Below, piece by piece: positions 26,181 through 35,258 of a DNA stretch of 64,000 nucleotides (position 1 is its first letter; every line of letters starts with the position of its first letter). Both the position numbers and the translations under genes were made by a program. The notes under the pieces are model-generated. The model ran no database searches, was not told where the DNA came from, and saw only the letters and a program-made list of their open reading frames with translations. The DNA comes from Tissierella sp032104385 (GTDB taxonomy: Bacteria; Bacillota; Clostridia; Tissierellales; Tissierellaceae), in NCBI RefSeq assembly GCF_032104385.1, contig NZ_DAMCHJ010000009.1, forward strand, positions 61,693 through 125,692, in the 5' to 3' direction.

Positions 26181-28184
26181 TTAATGTTGGATAGGGGATT
26201 TTAAATATTTATTAAACCAATTGGTTATTTCTTCTAATCTTCTAATTCTGTGTTTTGGTTTTCCTGAGCGACTAAGTTCATGATTTTCTCCCCTAAACAT
26301 AATTAGTCTAGAGTCTACACCATGATATTTTAAAGATGTAAACATTTGAATACCTTCAGGTAGCCAACAACGATAATCTTCCTCAGAATGAATAAATAAA
26401 GTAGGTGTAACTACTTTATCCGCATATTTAATGGGAGAATGGAACCAAAGTTTTTCTACATCAGACCAAGGTGTAGCGGCTTGTTGGTCATCTACAAAAT
26501 AATATCCAATATCTGTAGTTCCAAACTTAGAAATCCAGTTAGAGATAGACCTTTGAGATGCAGCAGCCTTAAATCTTTTGGTGTGACCTATTATCCAGTT
26601 AGTCATAAAACCACCATAAGAACCGCCAGTAACGCCAATTCTTTCTCTATCTATAAAAGGATACTTTTCAAGGACTACGTCTGTGAATTTCATCAAATCA
26701 TCATAGTCTATAGTACCATATTTACCTCTTATATCTGCAAATTCATTTCCATTTCCGTCAGAACCTCTTGGATTACAGAAAAATACTACATAGCCTTCAT
26801 TGGACCAGTATTGCATTTCATGATAAAATACTTCACCATAGACGGTTTTTGGACCGCCATGGATATCTAATATTCCCGGATATTTTTTGTTTTCTTCAAA
26901 ATCTACAGGCTTCATTATCCATCCATCAATAGTCACTCCATCCGCTTCAAATCTTAGATGTTCAGGAGCAGACAATTTTTTTTCATTTATTACCCATTCA
27001 TTAAATTTAGTTAACTGGACTTCTTTATTTTCTTCTAAACTATATAATTCTTGAAGTCTAAGTCCCCTAAGACCTATAAATTTTATATTTCCATTTAATA
27101 CATCAAATCCATCTATGGAGCCATTATTTGTAGTTAGTTTTTCTATGTCTCCATTTTTATTTATTCTATTGATGTAAGAGTTATTTAATTCAGTAGTTAT
27201 AAAGTATAGATGCTCTCCATCTACTATTATAGATTTAGAACTGCCATATCTACAGTCAGAGCCAACAGAATTCCAAATACTATAATCAAAACTATTATTA
27301 GATATTTTATTGGCATTGGTACCATCTAAATTCATTAGATAGAAATGTGGATTTTCATTAACTCCATAGGATTTCATATTATGTCCTGTAAAGATTATTT
27401 TATCTTCAAGAAAATCAGCAGAAAAGTAACTAAAAATATCTTCATGGGTTAATTTTTCTAGTTTGTTTTCTTTAATATTATATAAATGTAAATCAGATTT
27501 TAATTGCATTTTATCCATATATGAACTGGCAACTATAAGGACTTTAGATTTATCTTTATTGAGTCTGACACTTTCTACTTCTGTAAATTCATCTGTAATA
27601 GGGTTAAGGATTTTGCTCTTTAAATTATAGATATAAAGTCTATTTCTTTTTTTATTTGTAAATCCTATGCCATTTGACCAAAAAGGTATTTCGTCTAAAA
27701 CTTCATAGTCTTTATTTTCTTCCATATTTTTTATAGCTTTTTCCTTTTCTTCACCAGATAAATTTTTAATATTTGGAAGATTAGGGTCAAAGGTTGCAGT
27801 TATTAAAAGATTATCTTCATCTAGGATTTCAAGAGAATTTATTTTGAGTGGGATTTCAAAGGCCTTATTAGCCTCTCCCCCATTTATATTGATTTCATAA
27901 TAAGTTGTAAATTCATCTTTTCTTTCTTTATCTTTTTTATTTCTTATGGCAGGGAAAAGAATTGTATTATTATTTTTCCATATAAAAGAGCTTTCTTCAT
28001 CTAAGGATGTCAATTTAAACTCTGATTTCTTTTCTTCATTATAGATATAGATATTAGATAGATATTTATTTTCTGCTACATCCATTCTATGTAGTATAAA
28101 GCCTAGATTTTTACCATTTGGTGAAAATCTGATACCTGATAAAAACTTGTATTTTGTAAAGTCATCTAATTTTAAATTTTCCAC
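26181..28184 (-). CDS. S9 family peptidase (acylaminoacyl-peptidase/prolyl oligopeptidase type)
   Basis: 667 residues with a GTG start preceded by GGGGGG. The N-terminal ~400 residues form a beta-propeller-like region. The C-terminal alpha/beta hydrolase has the nucleophile motif TGGSYGGFMTN (Ser about residue 521), an Asp in HSEEDYRC and a His in GENHE. No signal peptide, so a cytoplasmic oligopeptidase cutting short peptides. Monocistronic. Confidence 0.87.
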   Translation of the reverse strand: MENLKLDDFTKYKFLSGIRFSPNGKNLGFILHRMDVAENKYLSNIYIYNEEKKSEFKLTSLDEESSFIWKNNNTILFPAIRNKKDKERKDEFTTYYEININGGEANKAFEIPLKINSLEILDEDNLLITATFDPNLPNIKNLSGEEKEKAIKNMEENKDYEVLDEIPFWSNGIGFTNKKRNRLYIYNLKSKILNPITDEFTEVESVRLNKDKSKVLIVASSYMDKMQLKSDLHLYNIKENKLEKLTHEDIFSYFSADFLEDKIIFTGHNMKSYGVNENPHFYLMNLDGTNANKISNNSFDYSIWNSVGSDCRYGSSKSIIVDGEHLYFITTELNNSYINRINKNGDIEKLTTNNGSIDGFDVLNGNIKFIGLRGLRLQELYSLEENKEVQLTKFNEWVINEKKLSAPEHLRFEADGVTIDGWIMKPVDFEENKKYPGILDIHGGPKTVYGEVFYHEMQYWSNEGYVVFFCNPRGSDGNGNEFADIRGKYGTIDYDDLMKFTDVVLEKYPFIDRERIGVTGGSYGGFMTNWIIGHTKRFKAAASQRSISNWISKFGTTDIGYYFVDDQQAATPWSDVEKLWFHSPIKYADKVVTPTLFIHSEEDYRCWLPEGIQMFTSLKYHGVDSRLIMFRGENHELSRSGKPKHRIRRLEEITNWFNKYLKSPIQH

Positions 28185-28247
28185 TTACATCCCCCCATTA
28201 ATTCTTTAATGTATTCAACATATATTATATACTATTTATATATACAC

Positions 28248-28275
28248 GCAACCTTTTTACAATACTGTAGTCTAA
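28248..28275 (+). promoter_or_regulatory. ECF-type autoregulatory promoter
   Basis: GCAACC followed after 16 bases by GTCTAA matches the AAC(C)...CGTC type recognised by ECF sigma factors. It lies 20 bases before the sigma gene, as expected for autoregulation. TTTTT follows the AACC as in many such sites. Confidence 0.6.
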
Positions 28276-28294
28276 ATAGTAAAGGAGGGTTAAG

Positions 28295-28837
28295 GTGGCT
28301 AGAGATGAAGAAAAAGAACTTATAAGAAAACTAAAAAAAGGGAATGAAGAAGCATATATAGAACTTCTGGATAACTACGGAAATAGGCTATTAAAAACTT
28401 GCTGCCTAATCCTCAAGGATGAAAAGGATGCTGAGGATATAGTACAAGATACTTTCCTAAAAGTATTTAAACATATAAATTCTTTTATGGAGAATAGTTC
28501 TATATATACTTGGCTCTATAGAATAGCATTGAATTTATGCAAGGATAAGCTGAAATCTAGAAAAGATTTTATTATATATGAAGATACAATGGAAGGCAAT
28601 GAGAGAGTAGAGAAGAAGGTATTTGATTCTATTGATAGAGAAATTTTAAAGAGGGAATTATTTAGCCTAAATCATATATATAAGGAAATTCTAATATTAT
28701 TTTATTTTGAAGAACTATCAATCAAAGAAATAGCTGAAATTTTAGAAGAAAAGGAAGGAACTATAAAAAGCAGATTAAGTAGGGGAAGGATATTGCTAAG
28801 GAATGCCATTGAGAGAGGAGGAGAATTTAATGGATAA
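28295..28837 (+). CDS. ECF-type RNA polymerase sigma factor
   Basis: 180 residues with sigma-70 region 2 (AEDIVQDTFLKVFKHI, residues ~48-63) and region 4 (LSIKEIAEILEEKEGTIKSR, residues ~146-165), and no region 3, as in ECF factors. GTG start after GGAGGG. The next gene's ATG overlaps its last eight bases and encodes a probable membrane anti-sigma factor. The signal is not apparent. Confidence 0.88.
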   Translation: MARDEEKELIRKLKKGNEEAYIELLDNYGNRLLKTCCLILKDEKDAEDIVQDTFLKVFKHINSFMENSSIYTWLYRIALNLCKDKLKSRKDFIIYEDTMEGNERVEKKVFDSIDREILKRELFSLNHIYKEILILFYFEELSIKEIAEILEEKEGTIKSRLSRGRILLRNAIERGGEFNG

Positions 28838-29150
28838 AGACAGATTAGGTAGTGAACTGAAGATAATAATGGAAGATGAAACAAGAGATATGGAATTTAC
28901 TCAAGGACTAAAGGATAGAATATTAATTCATAGAAAGAAAACCCTAAGAGATAAAATAAGGGGTTTTTTAAATAAAGAAATAGAATTGCCTCTTGTACCA
29001 ATGGTGGCAGGTTTTGCAATATTATTTATTGTGGTAGGAGTCCCAAAGAATTTGATGATAAGAAATGAAAATATAAGGATAGTAGATATTGGTTCATCTC
29101 AGATGATAATTAGAGATGAGAGGAGGGTGAATCCAAGACATGAAAATTAA
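28830..29150 (+). CDS. Probable anti-sigma factor with one membrane helix
   Basis: 106 residues. A charged N-terminal half (residues 1-~52) would face the cytoplasm. LVPMVAGFAILFIVVGVP (residues ~52-70) is the single membrane span, and a short external tail follows. GGAGGAG precedes the ATG. Size, topology and the overlap with the ECF gene indicate an anti-sigma factor, but no zinc-type HxxxCxxC motif is present. It overlaps the next gene by 11 bases. Confidence 0.65.
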   Translation: MDKDRLGSELKIIMEDETRDMEFTQGLKDRILIHRKKTLRDKIRGFLNKEIELPLVPMVAGFAILFIVVGVPKNLMIRNENIRIVDIGSSQMIIRDERRVNPRHEN

Positions 29151-31278
29151 GGTAAAAGTAAAGACATTGATTTTATCATCTTTAGTAGTAGTGTTTTGTA
29201 TCTTTGGAATAGTTCCTTTTGCTAATATAGAGTTGGCTAACTACTTTAGTAGTTCCAAGCCGGAAATTGCAGAAAAACTATATGATTATTATTTGAGGTA
29301 TCCCATTGCCCTTAGAAAAGATGAGGCATTATATAAGGGTGCTCAAAGTACGATGAATGGATTCAGTAGATATAATATAATGATGGGTATGCATCTGGGA
29401 GAAAAAACTTTAGACTATACTACTATAAATAATACTATAGATAAATATAAAAAGATAATAAGGTATTATCCAAAGAGTGATTATTATACCTTAGCATATA
29501 AAGGTATATTAGATTCTTATATTTATCTAGGAGATAGTGATAATTTAAAAAAATGGATAGACTGGGGAAGGTTTGAAGACTATAAGAAAACAAAAGATAT
29601 ATCTATTCTTTATGAAGGATATAATTATTTTGTCAATAGAGAGTATAATAAGGCAGAAGAGCTGATAAGTACCTTTGTTTTGGGAAATGCTGACATAGAT
29701 TATATATATTATTTTCTAAAGGGACATATAGAATTTGTTAAGGAAGATTTTAATAAGTCCTTGGAATATTATAATAAGGCAAGTGAAATTGGTTGGCAAC
29801 ATAGAACTAGTTTCTTTGGTAGTACTGTGCCAGATGGAAGGGAAAACTGGTTAGAGAATCTGGATTTTAATAAGGGAGAAAATAAGATAAAGGGAAGGGT
29901 AACTGCCGATGGTGTAGGTATTCCCTTTGTGGAAATATATTTGCAATATCCAAATCAAGGATATGCTTCCCGAGGAATAGATTTTATAGCCATAACGGAT
30001 AAAGATGGATACTATGAAACCATCGGAATAAAAGAAGGAAGATATGATTTAGGAATAGGAATAGGAACTGCCATATTCTTTAATAAGGCATATTTGACAA
30101 AAAATGTATATAATCTTGAAGTATCAGATAATATAGAATTTGACTTTGAATTTAAAACTCCTATGAAGATAATTAGTCCAAAGCCAGAGGAATTAGTAGA
30201 AGGTAATAAATTTGAGGTAAAATGGGAGGAGGTAAATGAGGCGGATTATTATATGGTTCGAGCAGTTGTAATTGATAATGACTTTAGTATGACTGTATCC
30301 ATAACAGATGAAAATAGAAAAGATAAGATAAAAGGAAATAAGGCAGTATTTAATATAGAAATGCTGAAGAATTCTCCTACAGGATACTCCATGGATGATA
30401 ATGAAATTGTAAACCCTGAGGCTATAATGGGTTATATACATGAGGAAACAAGGATTCCTATTATAGTCAGTGCTTATGATAAAGATGGAAATATGTTAAG
30501 CAGCAGTGTTCCCATGACGAGCCGCTATGAAAATGTTCCAAGTATTAAGATAGAAGGAAAATTAACAGCAGGAGAAAAGCTAATAGTGAAGAAAGAATAC
30601 GAAAAGGCTGTAGGATATTATGAAAATCTACTTTTAGAAGACAAAGACAATATAGAAGCACTATTATATTTATCCAAATTTAATATGTTTGGTTGGGGAA
30701 AGGGTACAAAAAATATTTCTAATGCCATTGATTATGGAGAGAGAATTTACAATATAACAGGTGATGTGGATTTGATGCTACTGATACTAAGGCAGATGGG
30801 TTCAAAGGATTATAGGGAAAATAAGGAGGTTGCAGCTGAACTGCTTGATATGATTCCTGAAAATTATAGAACTGATGACTATTATTTAGAAAGAGGAGCA
30901 TATTATAGGGCAATAGGGGAATATGAAAAAGCTAGAGAGGATTTTATCCTTATAGATTATGATTATGTAAATCGAGATATTATTTATATAGACCTTTACC
31001 TTAAAAAATATGAAAGAATCCTGGAAAGGATTAAAGATGAAAATATTAAGTTTACATTTATGAGTAAAGAAAAACTCATAGAAGGTATAGAAATATTAAA
31101 TAAATTAGATAAAGACCACAAGGAACATCTAATATTTAAAGAATACTTAGATAGGCTTTTAAGAGGAGAGAAAGATTATAATGATAGAAAAGAAGATTTT
31201 GATAAAGTTTATAATAGCATAAAAAATCCTGGTATTAAAATTATTTTAAATGAGATAAAGGTAGATAATCGTTGGTAA
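29140..31278 (+). CDS. Membrane-anchored TPR/carboxypeptidase-regulatory-like domain protein
   Basis: 712 residues. An N-terminal membrane helix (residues ~9-28) anchors an extracellular protein. Residues ~45-230 have TPR-like helices. Residues ~245-325 resemble a CarboxypepD_reg/CnaB-type beta-sandwich (IKGRVTADGVGIPFVEIYLQ, then TDKDGYYET). A fibronectin-like region follows, and a second set of TPR-like helices ends it. Third gene of the sigma/anti-sigma operon, so it is a likely sensor, effector or target of that system. No known family name. Confidence 0.6.
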   Translation: MKIKVKVKTLILSSLVVVFCIFGIVPFANIELANYFSSSKPEIAEKLYDYYLRYPIALRKDEALYKGAQSTMNGFSRYNIMMGMHLGEKTLDYTTINNTIDKYKKIIRYYPKSDYYTLAYKGILDSYIYLGDSDNLKKWIDWGRFEDYKKTKDISILYEGYNYFVNREYNKAEELISTFVLGNADIDYIYYFLKGHIEFVKEDFNKSLEYYNKASEIGWQHRTSFFGSTVPDGRENWLENLDFNKGENKIKGRVTADGVGIPFVEIYLQYPNQGYASRGIDFIAITDKDGYYETIGIKEGRYDLGIGIGTAIFFNKAYLTKNVYNLEVSDNIEFDFEFKTPMKIISPKPEELVEGNKFEVKWEEVNEADYYMVRAVVIDNDFSMTVSITDENRKDKIKGNKAVFNIEMLKNSPTGYSMDDNEIVNPEAIMGYIHEETRIPIIVSAYDKDGNMLSSSVPMTSRYENVPSIKIEGKLTAGEKLIVKKEYEKAVGYYENLLLEDKDNIEALLYLSKFNMFGWGKGTKNISNAIDYGERIYNITGDVDLMLLILRQMGSKDYRENKEVAAELLDMIPENYRTDDYYLERGAYYRAIGEYEKAREDFILIDYDYVNRDIIYIDLYLKKYERILERIKDENIKFTFMSKEKLIEGIEILNKLDKDHKEHLIFKEYLDRLLRGEKDYNDRKEDFDKVYNSIKNPGIKIILNEIKVDNRW

Positions 31279-31327
31279 CTAGGACAGTTGTGTTTTAGTT
31301 GGGATTACCACAGGAGAATTGTGCACT

Positions 31328-31397
31328 TGTCGCATCCTGTCGCAAGACTTTTTGAGCCTTTATAACTATGTCGTATTTGAGTAATTTCGGGTATAAT
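31328..31397 (+). promoter_or_regulatory. Putative promoter with three TGTCG motifs
   Basis: TATAAT at 31392-31397. At the -35 position (17-base spacing) lies TGTCGT (31369). Two more TGTCGCA copies are at 31328 and 31338, one helical turn apart. The pattern resembles partial Spo0A boxes (consensus TGTCGAA), but none is exact. Confidence 0.35.
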
Positions 31398-31432
31398 TAT
31401 ATAAAAAGGTAATTATGATTGGAGAGATTAAT

Positions 31433-32284
31433 ATGTCGAAACTTACTTTAGATTATATAGTCAATAAAGTGGAAGATATAAAAGTTTTACCAGAAATTAT
31501 AAATAAGATAATAGCATTAACTGATGATCCAGATTCTACAGTACATGATATAGAGAAGGTAATATTACAAGATCAGGTTTTAACTACTAAAATTCTTCGA
31601 CTTGCTAACTCTGCGTATTATGGTTATGCAAGGAAAATTTCTACTGTATCTCAGGCTACTGTTTTATTAGGATTTCAGGCAATAAAAGGCATAGCCCTTG
31701 CTTCTACAGTAAGGACATATCTAACAAAGGAGTTAAAGGGATATTCCTTAGAAGAAAATGAACTATGGTCTCAATCTCAAACTTGTGCTATAATATCAAG
31801 ATTTATTGCTAAAACCATAAAATATCCTAATCCAGAAGAGGCTTATATTGCTGGACTTCTTAGGGATATTGGGAAGACAATTTTAAACCAACATATGGAG
31901 AGGGAATATATGGAGGTATTATCAAAGATGGAAGAAAATAATATATCCTTCTTAGAAGCGGAAAAGGAAGTATTGGGTTTTGGACATGCTGAGGTGGGAG
32001 AAAAAGTGGCAGAAAAATGGCTTCTTCCTAAGAAACTAGTAGAGGCAATTGGTTATCATCATAGTCCAGAATTGGCAACTATAAATCCACTTTTAGTTTC
32101 CATAGTTCATGTTGCAGATGCTATTACTATGATGATGGGAGTAGGACTTGGACTTGACGGTCTATCTTATGGATTATCTCCTATGGCATTGGATAATTTA
32201 GAATTAGATGAATTGGAGTTTCAAAATATTATATCTCAAGTAGCAGATTTAATAAAAGATGAGGATAGTTTTTTAACAGCATAA
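31433..32284 (+). CDS. HDOD domain protein
   Basis: About 283 residues from ATG 31433, eight bases after GGAGAG; ATG 31415 lies too far upstream of any site. The HDOD domain covers residues ~10-210 (LPEIINKIIALTDDP, LRLANSAYYGYARKI, GLLRDIGK). HDOD proteins are catalytically inactive HD-like scaffolds that influence signalling, motility or c-di-GMP networks. Conserved HD-type residues are incomplete, as expected. No direct partner gene. Confidence 0.85.
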   Translation: MSKLTLDYIVNKVEDIKVLPEIINKIIALTDDPDSTVHDIEKVILQDQVLTTKILRLANSAYYGYARKISTVSQATVLLGFQAIKGIALASTVRTYLTKELKGYSLEENELWSQSQTCAIISRFIAKTIKYPNPEEAYIAGLLRDIGKTILNQHMEREYMEVLSKMEENNISFLEAEKEVLGFGHAEVGEKVAEKWLLPKKLVEAIGYHHSPELATINPLLVSIVHVADAITMMMGVGLGLDGLSYGLSPMALDNLELDELEFQNIISQVADLIKDEDSFLTA

Positions 32285-32287
32285 AAT

Positions 32288-32313
32288 AAAAGCAGATAAA
32301 TTTATCTGCTTTT
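32288..32313. terminator. Bidirectional terminator overlapping a stop codon
   Basis: AAAAGCAGATAAA/TTTATCTGCTTTT is a 26-base perfect palindrome between convergent genes. The last codons and TAA of the minus-strand gene ending at 32302 lie inside the stem. Confidence 0.8.
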
Positions 32314-34017
32314 TCTAAATGATTCTAAATTTATTATACTACATTCATGTTTTTCGTTATTTCTTGATTCCATAAATTCTAGAATGATTTTTCCTAATGA
32401 GGTTACTTTTATCTCATAATTTGGATATAGATTACATTTGATGATTCCTAGATACTGTAAATATATATATAATACAAAGAAAAATTTAAGATTATTGGAG
32501 AATTTAGGCAATATACCAGTGATTTCATAATTTATATTTTCATTTAAAGATGAAAGCAGCTTCAATAAATCTTTTTTTGACTTATCCAATATCTTTGAGT
32601 TTTCTATACTGCAGATCTCCGACATAAATTCATTGCTCCAAATATACTTGAAGAACAGAGTATATTTGTCTTCATCTCTTAATCTTAAATAGTTGTTACC
32701 TTTATTAGTGACAGATAGACTATTACCACTAATTGAAAGTAACCCTAGATTAAGGGAGAGTCTGTAAAACATATGAATAATAGGAAAATCTTTTTGATTA
32801 GGTGACACTTTAGCTACATAATTAGAGAGTTCCAATATTTGGTTTATTTCTAAAAGGTTTTTTCTTTTTATATATTTATTTTTTTCTGTTAAATCCAATG
32901 GTCTATCCAGTACATAAAGTATGAATTTATCATAATCCATTATAAGGGATATGGCGTCCTCATTTAGAAAGTTTGCTATAGTATTAGATAATTCCCTATC
33001 TATTACAAAGGGAGATTTGACTAATTTCAATTGATTTATGAAATCAAATCTAGCCTTGCTTATATCTAAAAGTTCTTTATATATTTCTTTATATTCTGAG
33101 TCTCTATTACTTAGAAATCCTAAGTAATTTTTAAAGGTGGTTATATAAGAGTTTAAGTCATCTTGAGATATTATAAATCCATCTTCTATGGCATTTTTGA
33201 AAAAAGCATGGAAATCTATTTTATCAAGGTCATATAAAGTTAAATCTTCATCTGCAAGATAGTATTCAAAGAAATCCATTAGGTTTGATATATATTTTTT
33301 TACAGCTATTTTAGGTAGTTTCAATTTAAGATATGCTTCAAATTCATCTAATTCATCATAAAATATTGAAAAAATATCTTCATCCATTTCAATTGCTTCA
33401 AGAACACAATTAGTATAAATTTTATATAGATTTATACTATATTTTTTTAAATATTCCTTAATAGTAAGAGATGGTAATTTTAATCTCAAATGGTTAAAAT
33501 CAAAGAATACTTCTTCTAAAAACATAGGCTTAACAGATGAGGGCAGATGACTAATATCTCCTATAAAAGTATGATGACCTAATAAGTTTCCAATTCTAGC
33601 AAAAGCAAAGTCCCCAACGGACATATTAGAAGCTAGCTCAGGTTCTAATAGTTTATAAATTTTATTTTGAAGTAAATCTTGAACTTCAATGAATTCTTTA
33701 TGAGTATTAATCACTTCAAATAGTGATACATTAGATTTATTTCTTTGTATTAGAATTTCTCTTTCTTGAGGCGTTAATGTATCTGATTTTTCTTCAAGAA
33801 ATTTTTCAATAAAAGTTTTTCCATTTCTTCCAATGAAATCTATACTTATCCATACATTAAAGGCTATTGTATATTTCTGTTCTCCAAAATCGGGATAAAA
33901 AAATTCTAATGTGTCTAATATGCTCTCATATTGTATTTCCTCTGATATATATTTTAACAACTTTTTAGTTGCAGTTTTGTCAATTTTTTGTATTTGCTTA
34001 TAAGTAAAACTCTGCAT
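32302..34017 (-). CDS. Large hypothetical protein, 571 residues
   Basis: Not recognised with confidence. The product is soluble, Leu/Lys/Asp-rich and probably all helical, with no signal peptide, membrane helix or P-loop. Residues ~50-170 (FNVWISIDFIGRNGKTFIEK; FARIGNLLGHHTFIGD) recall the front part of some SEC-C-associated proteins, but the zinc motif itself is absent. The C-terminal ~150 residues look like winged-helix segments (LLSISGNSLSVTNKGNNYLR). ATG start with AGGAGG upstream. Single gene between two terminators. Confidence 0.6.
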   Translation of the reverse strand: MQSFTYKQIQKIDKTATKKLLKYISEEIQYESILDTLEFFYPDFGEQKYTIAFNVWISIDFIGRNGKTFIEKFLEEKSDTLTPQEREILIQRNKSNVSLFEVINTHKEFIEVQDLLQNKIYKLLEPELASNMSVGDFAFARIGNLLGHHTFIGDISHLPSSVKPMFLEEVFFDFNHLRLKLPSLTIKEYLKKYSINLYKIYTNCVLEAIEMDEDIFSIFYDELDEFEAYLKLKLPKIAVKKYISNLMDFFEYYLADEDLTLYDLDKIDFHAFFKNAIEDGFIISQDDLNSYITTFKNYLGFLSNRDSEYKEIYKELLDISKARFDFINQLKLVKSPFVIDRELSNTIANFLNEDAISLIMDYDKFILYVLDRPLDLTEKNKYIKRKNLLEINQILELSNYVAKVSPNQKDFPIIHMFYRLSLNLGLLSISGNSLSVTNKGNNYLRLRDEDKYTLFFKYIWSNEFMSEICSIENSKILDKSKKDLLKLLSSLNENINYEITGILPKFSNNLKFFFVLYIYLQYLGIIKCNLYPNYEIKVTSLGKIILEFMESRNNEKHECSIINLESFRKSR

Positions 34018-34226
34018 AATTCCTCCTAAGATATATTACAAATAATTCTTTACCAAAGTATATTATATACTATTATAGAATTAAATGCACAAGAAAAAAA
34101 TAATCGTGTAGGAATTATTAATTGTTAGTTCTAAATTAAGACCATTAGAATGTGAATATAAATATAAAAATCCTCCTTTTAAAAGAGGATTTTTATAGCT
34201 AATTAACAATTAATAATTTAATTTTT
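34018..34226. other. Intergenic region with terminator and inverted flanks
   Basis: No gene. A 13-bp stem (34163-34175 with 34185-34197, TATAAAAATCCTC/GAGGATTTTTATA) is a terminator candidate. It is bracketed by ATTATTAATTGTTAG (from 34104) and an inverted, interrupted copy (from 34199). Related AT-rich spacer repeats occur at 52.3, 57.0 and 59.9 kb. Confidence 0.5.
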
Positions 34227-35258
34227 TTAAATATCTGATAACTGAGTCTTAGCCTTATTTTGTTCCCAAGCATGAAGTAGAAGAGCAAGACCTATAACTC
34301 CGTAAGCGATAAATACTCTAAAGTATTCACCTATTTGAGCATTACCCATTAGATTTTGACCAGCCAATGGTGATATGATAAATAACAAGTGGAATAGGAA
34401 TGTTCCGATTAAAGCTTCTTTCCAAGAAGCTTTATTTACAGATGCTCCTCCTATTAAGAGAGAGGCTACTGCAAAAAGTCCTACTTGTTCATGGTTGCTA
34501 AACGTATTTAATGTACCCATGTTTTGTAGATATACTATTTGTCCCCAAGCGGCTAATACTGTGGAAATTATTATGGCAATGATTCTAGTTTTATCTACAT
34601 TGATACCTGAAACACTGGCTATATGCATGTTTTGCCCTACTGCTCTCATCTCTTGACCTAATTTTGTTTTTAGGAAGAAATATAGTGCTACAAATAATAA
34701 TGCAGTCATAATTAGTGTAACTATAGGGTAAGATGTTATGTCTTTAAAGATTAAATTATCTAAGGATTTTCTTACAATATTTAAGTCAATTGTATTTCTA
34801 AGACCAACACCTGTAGACATTAACATATTTGGATTACTAAAGGGTATAACTTTACCAGCTAATACTATAAATATCAATTGATATATTCCATTGGCAAAGA
34901 ATCCTAATATCATGGAAGTTATCATTTCTTTTCCCTTGGCCTTGTTTAAAACTTTTCCAACTAAATAACCTAGGAATATAGCTACAGGAGTGGAAACTAA
35001 TATTGCAATTAAAAGTCCTCCAATTCCTCCTATACCATAGTTAATTATAAATATAAGCCCTATTTGTCCAGCCATAGCCCCTAGAACTATACCAAAGTTT
35101 AGTCCCATTCCAGTTATAACAGGGATTATAAGAGACATTACTAATATTAGGTTTCTCGATAGTCTAAAGATCATTTCATTAAAAAGAAAGTTAAGTGGCA
35201 AACCGGATAAGAAGAAGCCAACTACGCATATTGCTAAAAATACTATTGGAACCATCAT
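34227..35258 (-). CDS. ABC transporter permease, BMP (nucleoside-like) family, second subunit
   Basis: 343 residues with about nine hydrophobic helices; GINVDKTRIIAIIISTVLAA is the cytoplasmic coupling region typical of RbsC/YufQ-type permeases. It overlaps the first permease by four bases and closes the operon. With a BMP-like binding protein, this is likely an importer of a nucleoside or sugar-like compound. Confidence 0.83.
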   Translation of the reverse strand: MMVPIVFLAICVVGFFLSGLPLNFLFNEMIFRLSRNLILVMSLIIPVITGMGLNFGIVLGAMAGQIGLIFIINYGIGGIGGLLIAILVSTPVAIFLGYLVGKVLNKAKGKEMITSMILGFFANGIYQLIFIVLAGKVIPFSNPNMLMSTGVGLRNTIDLNIVRKSLDNLIFKDITSYPIVTLIMTALLFVALYFFLKTKLGQEMRAVGQNMHIASVSGINVDKTRIIAIIISTVLAAWGQIVYLQNMGTLNTFSNHEQVGLFAVASLLIGGASVNKASWKEALIGTFLFHLLFIISPLAGQNLMGNAQIGEYFRVFIAYGVIGLALLLHAWEQNKAKTQLSDI

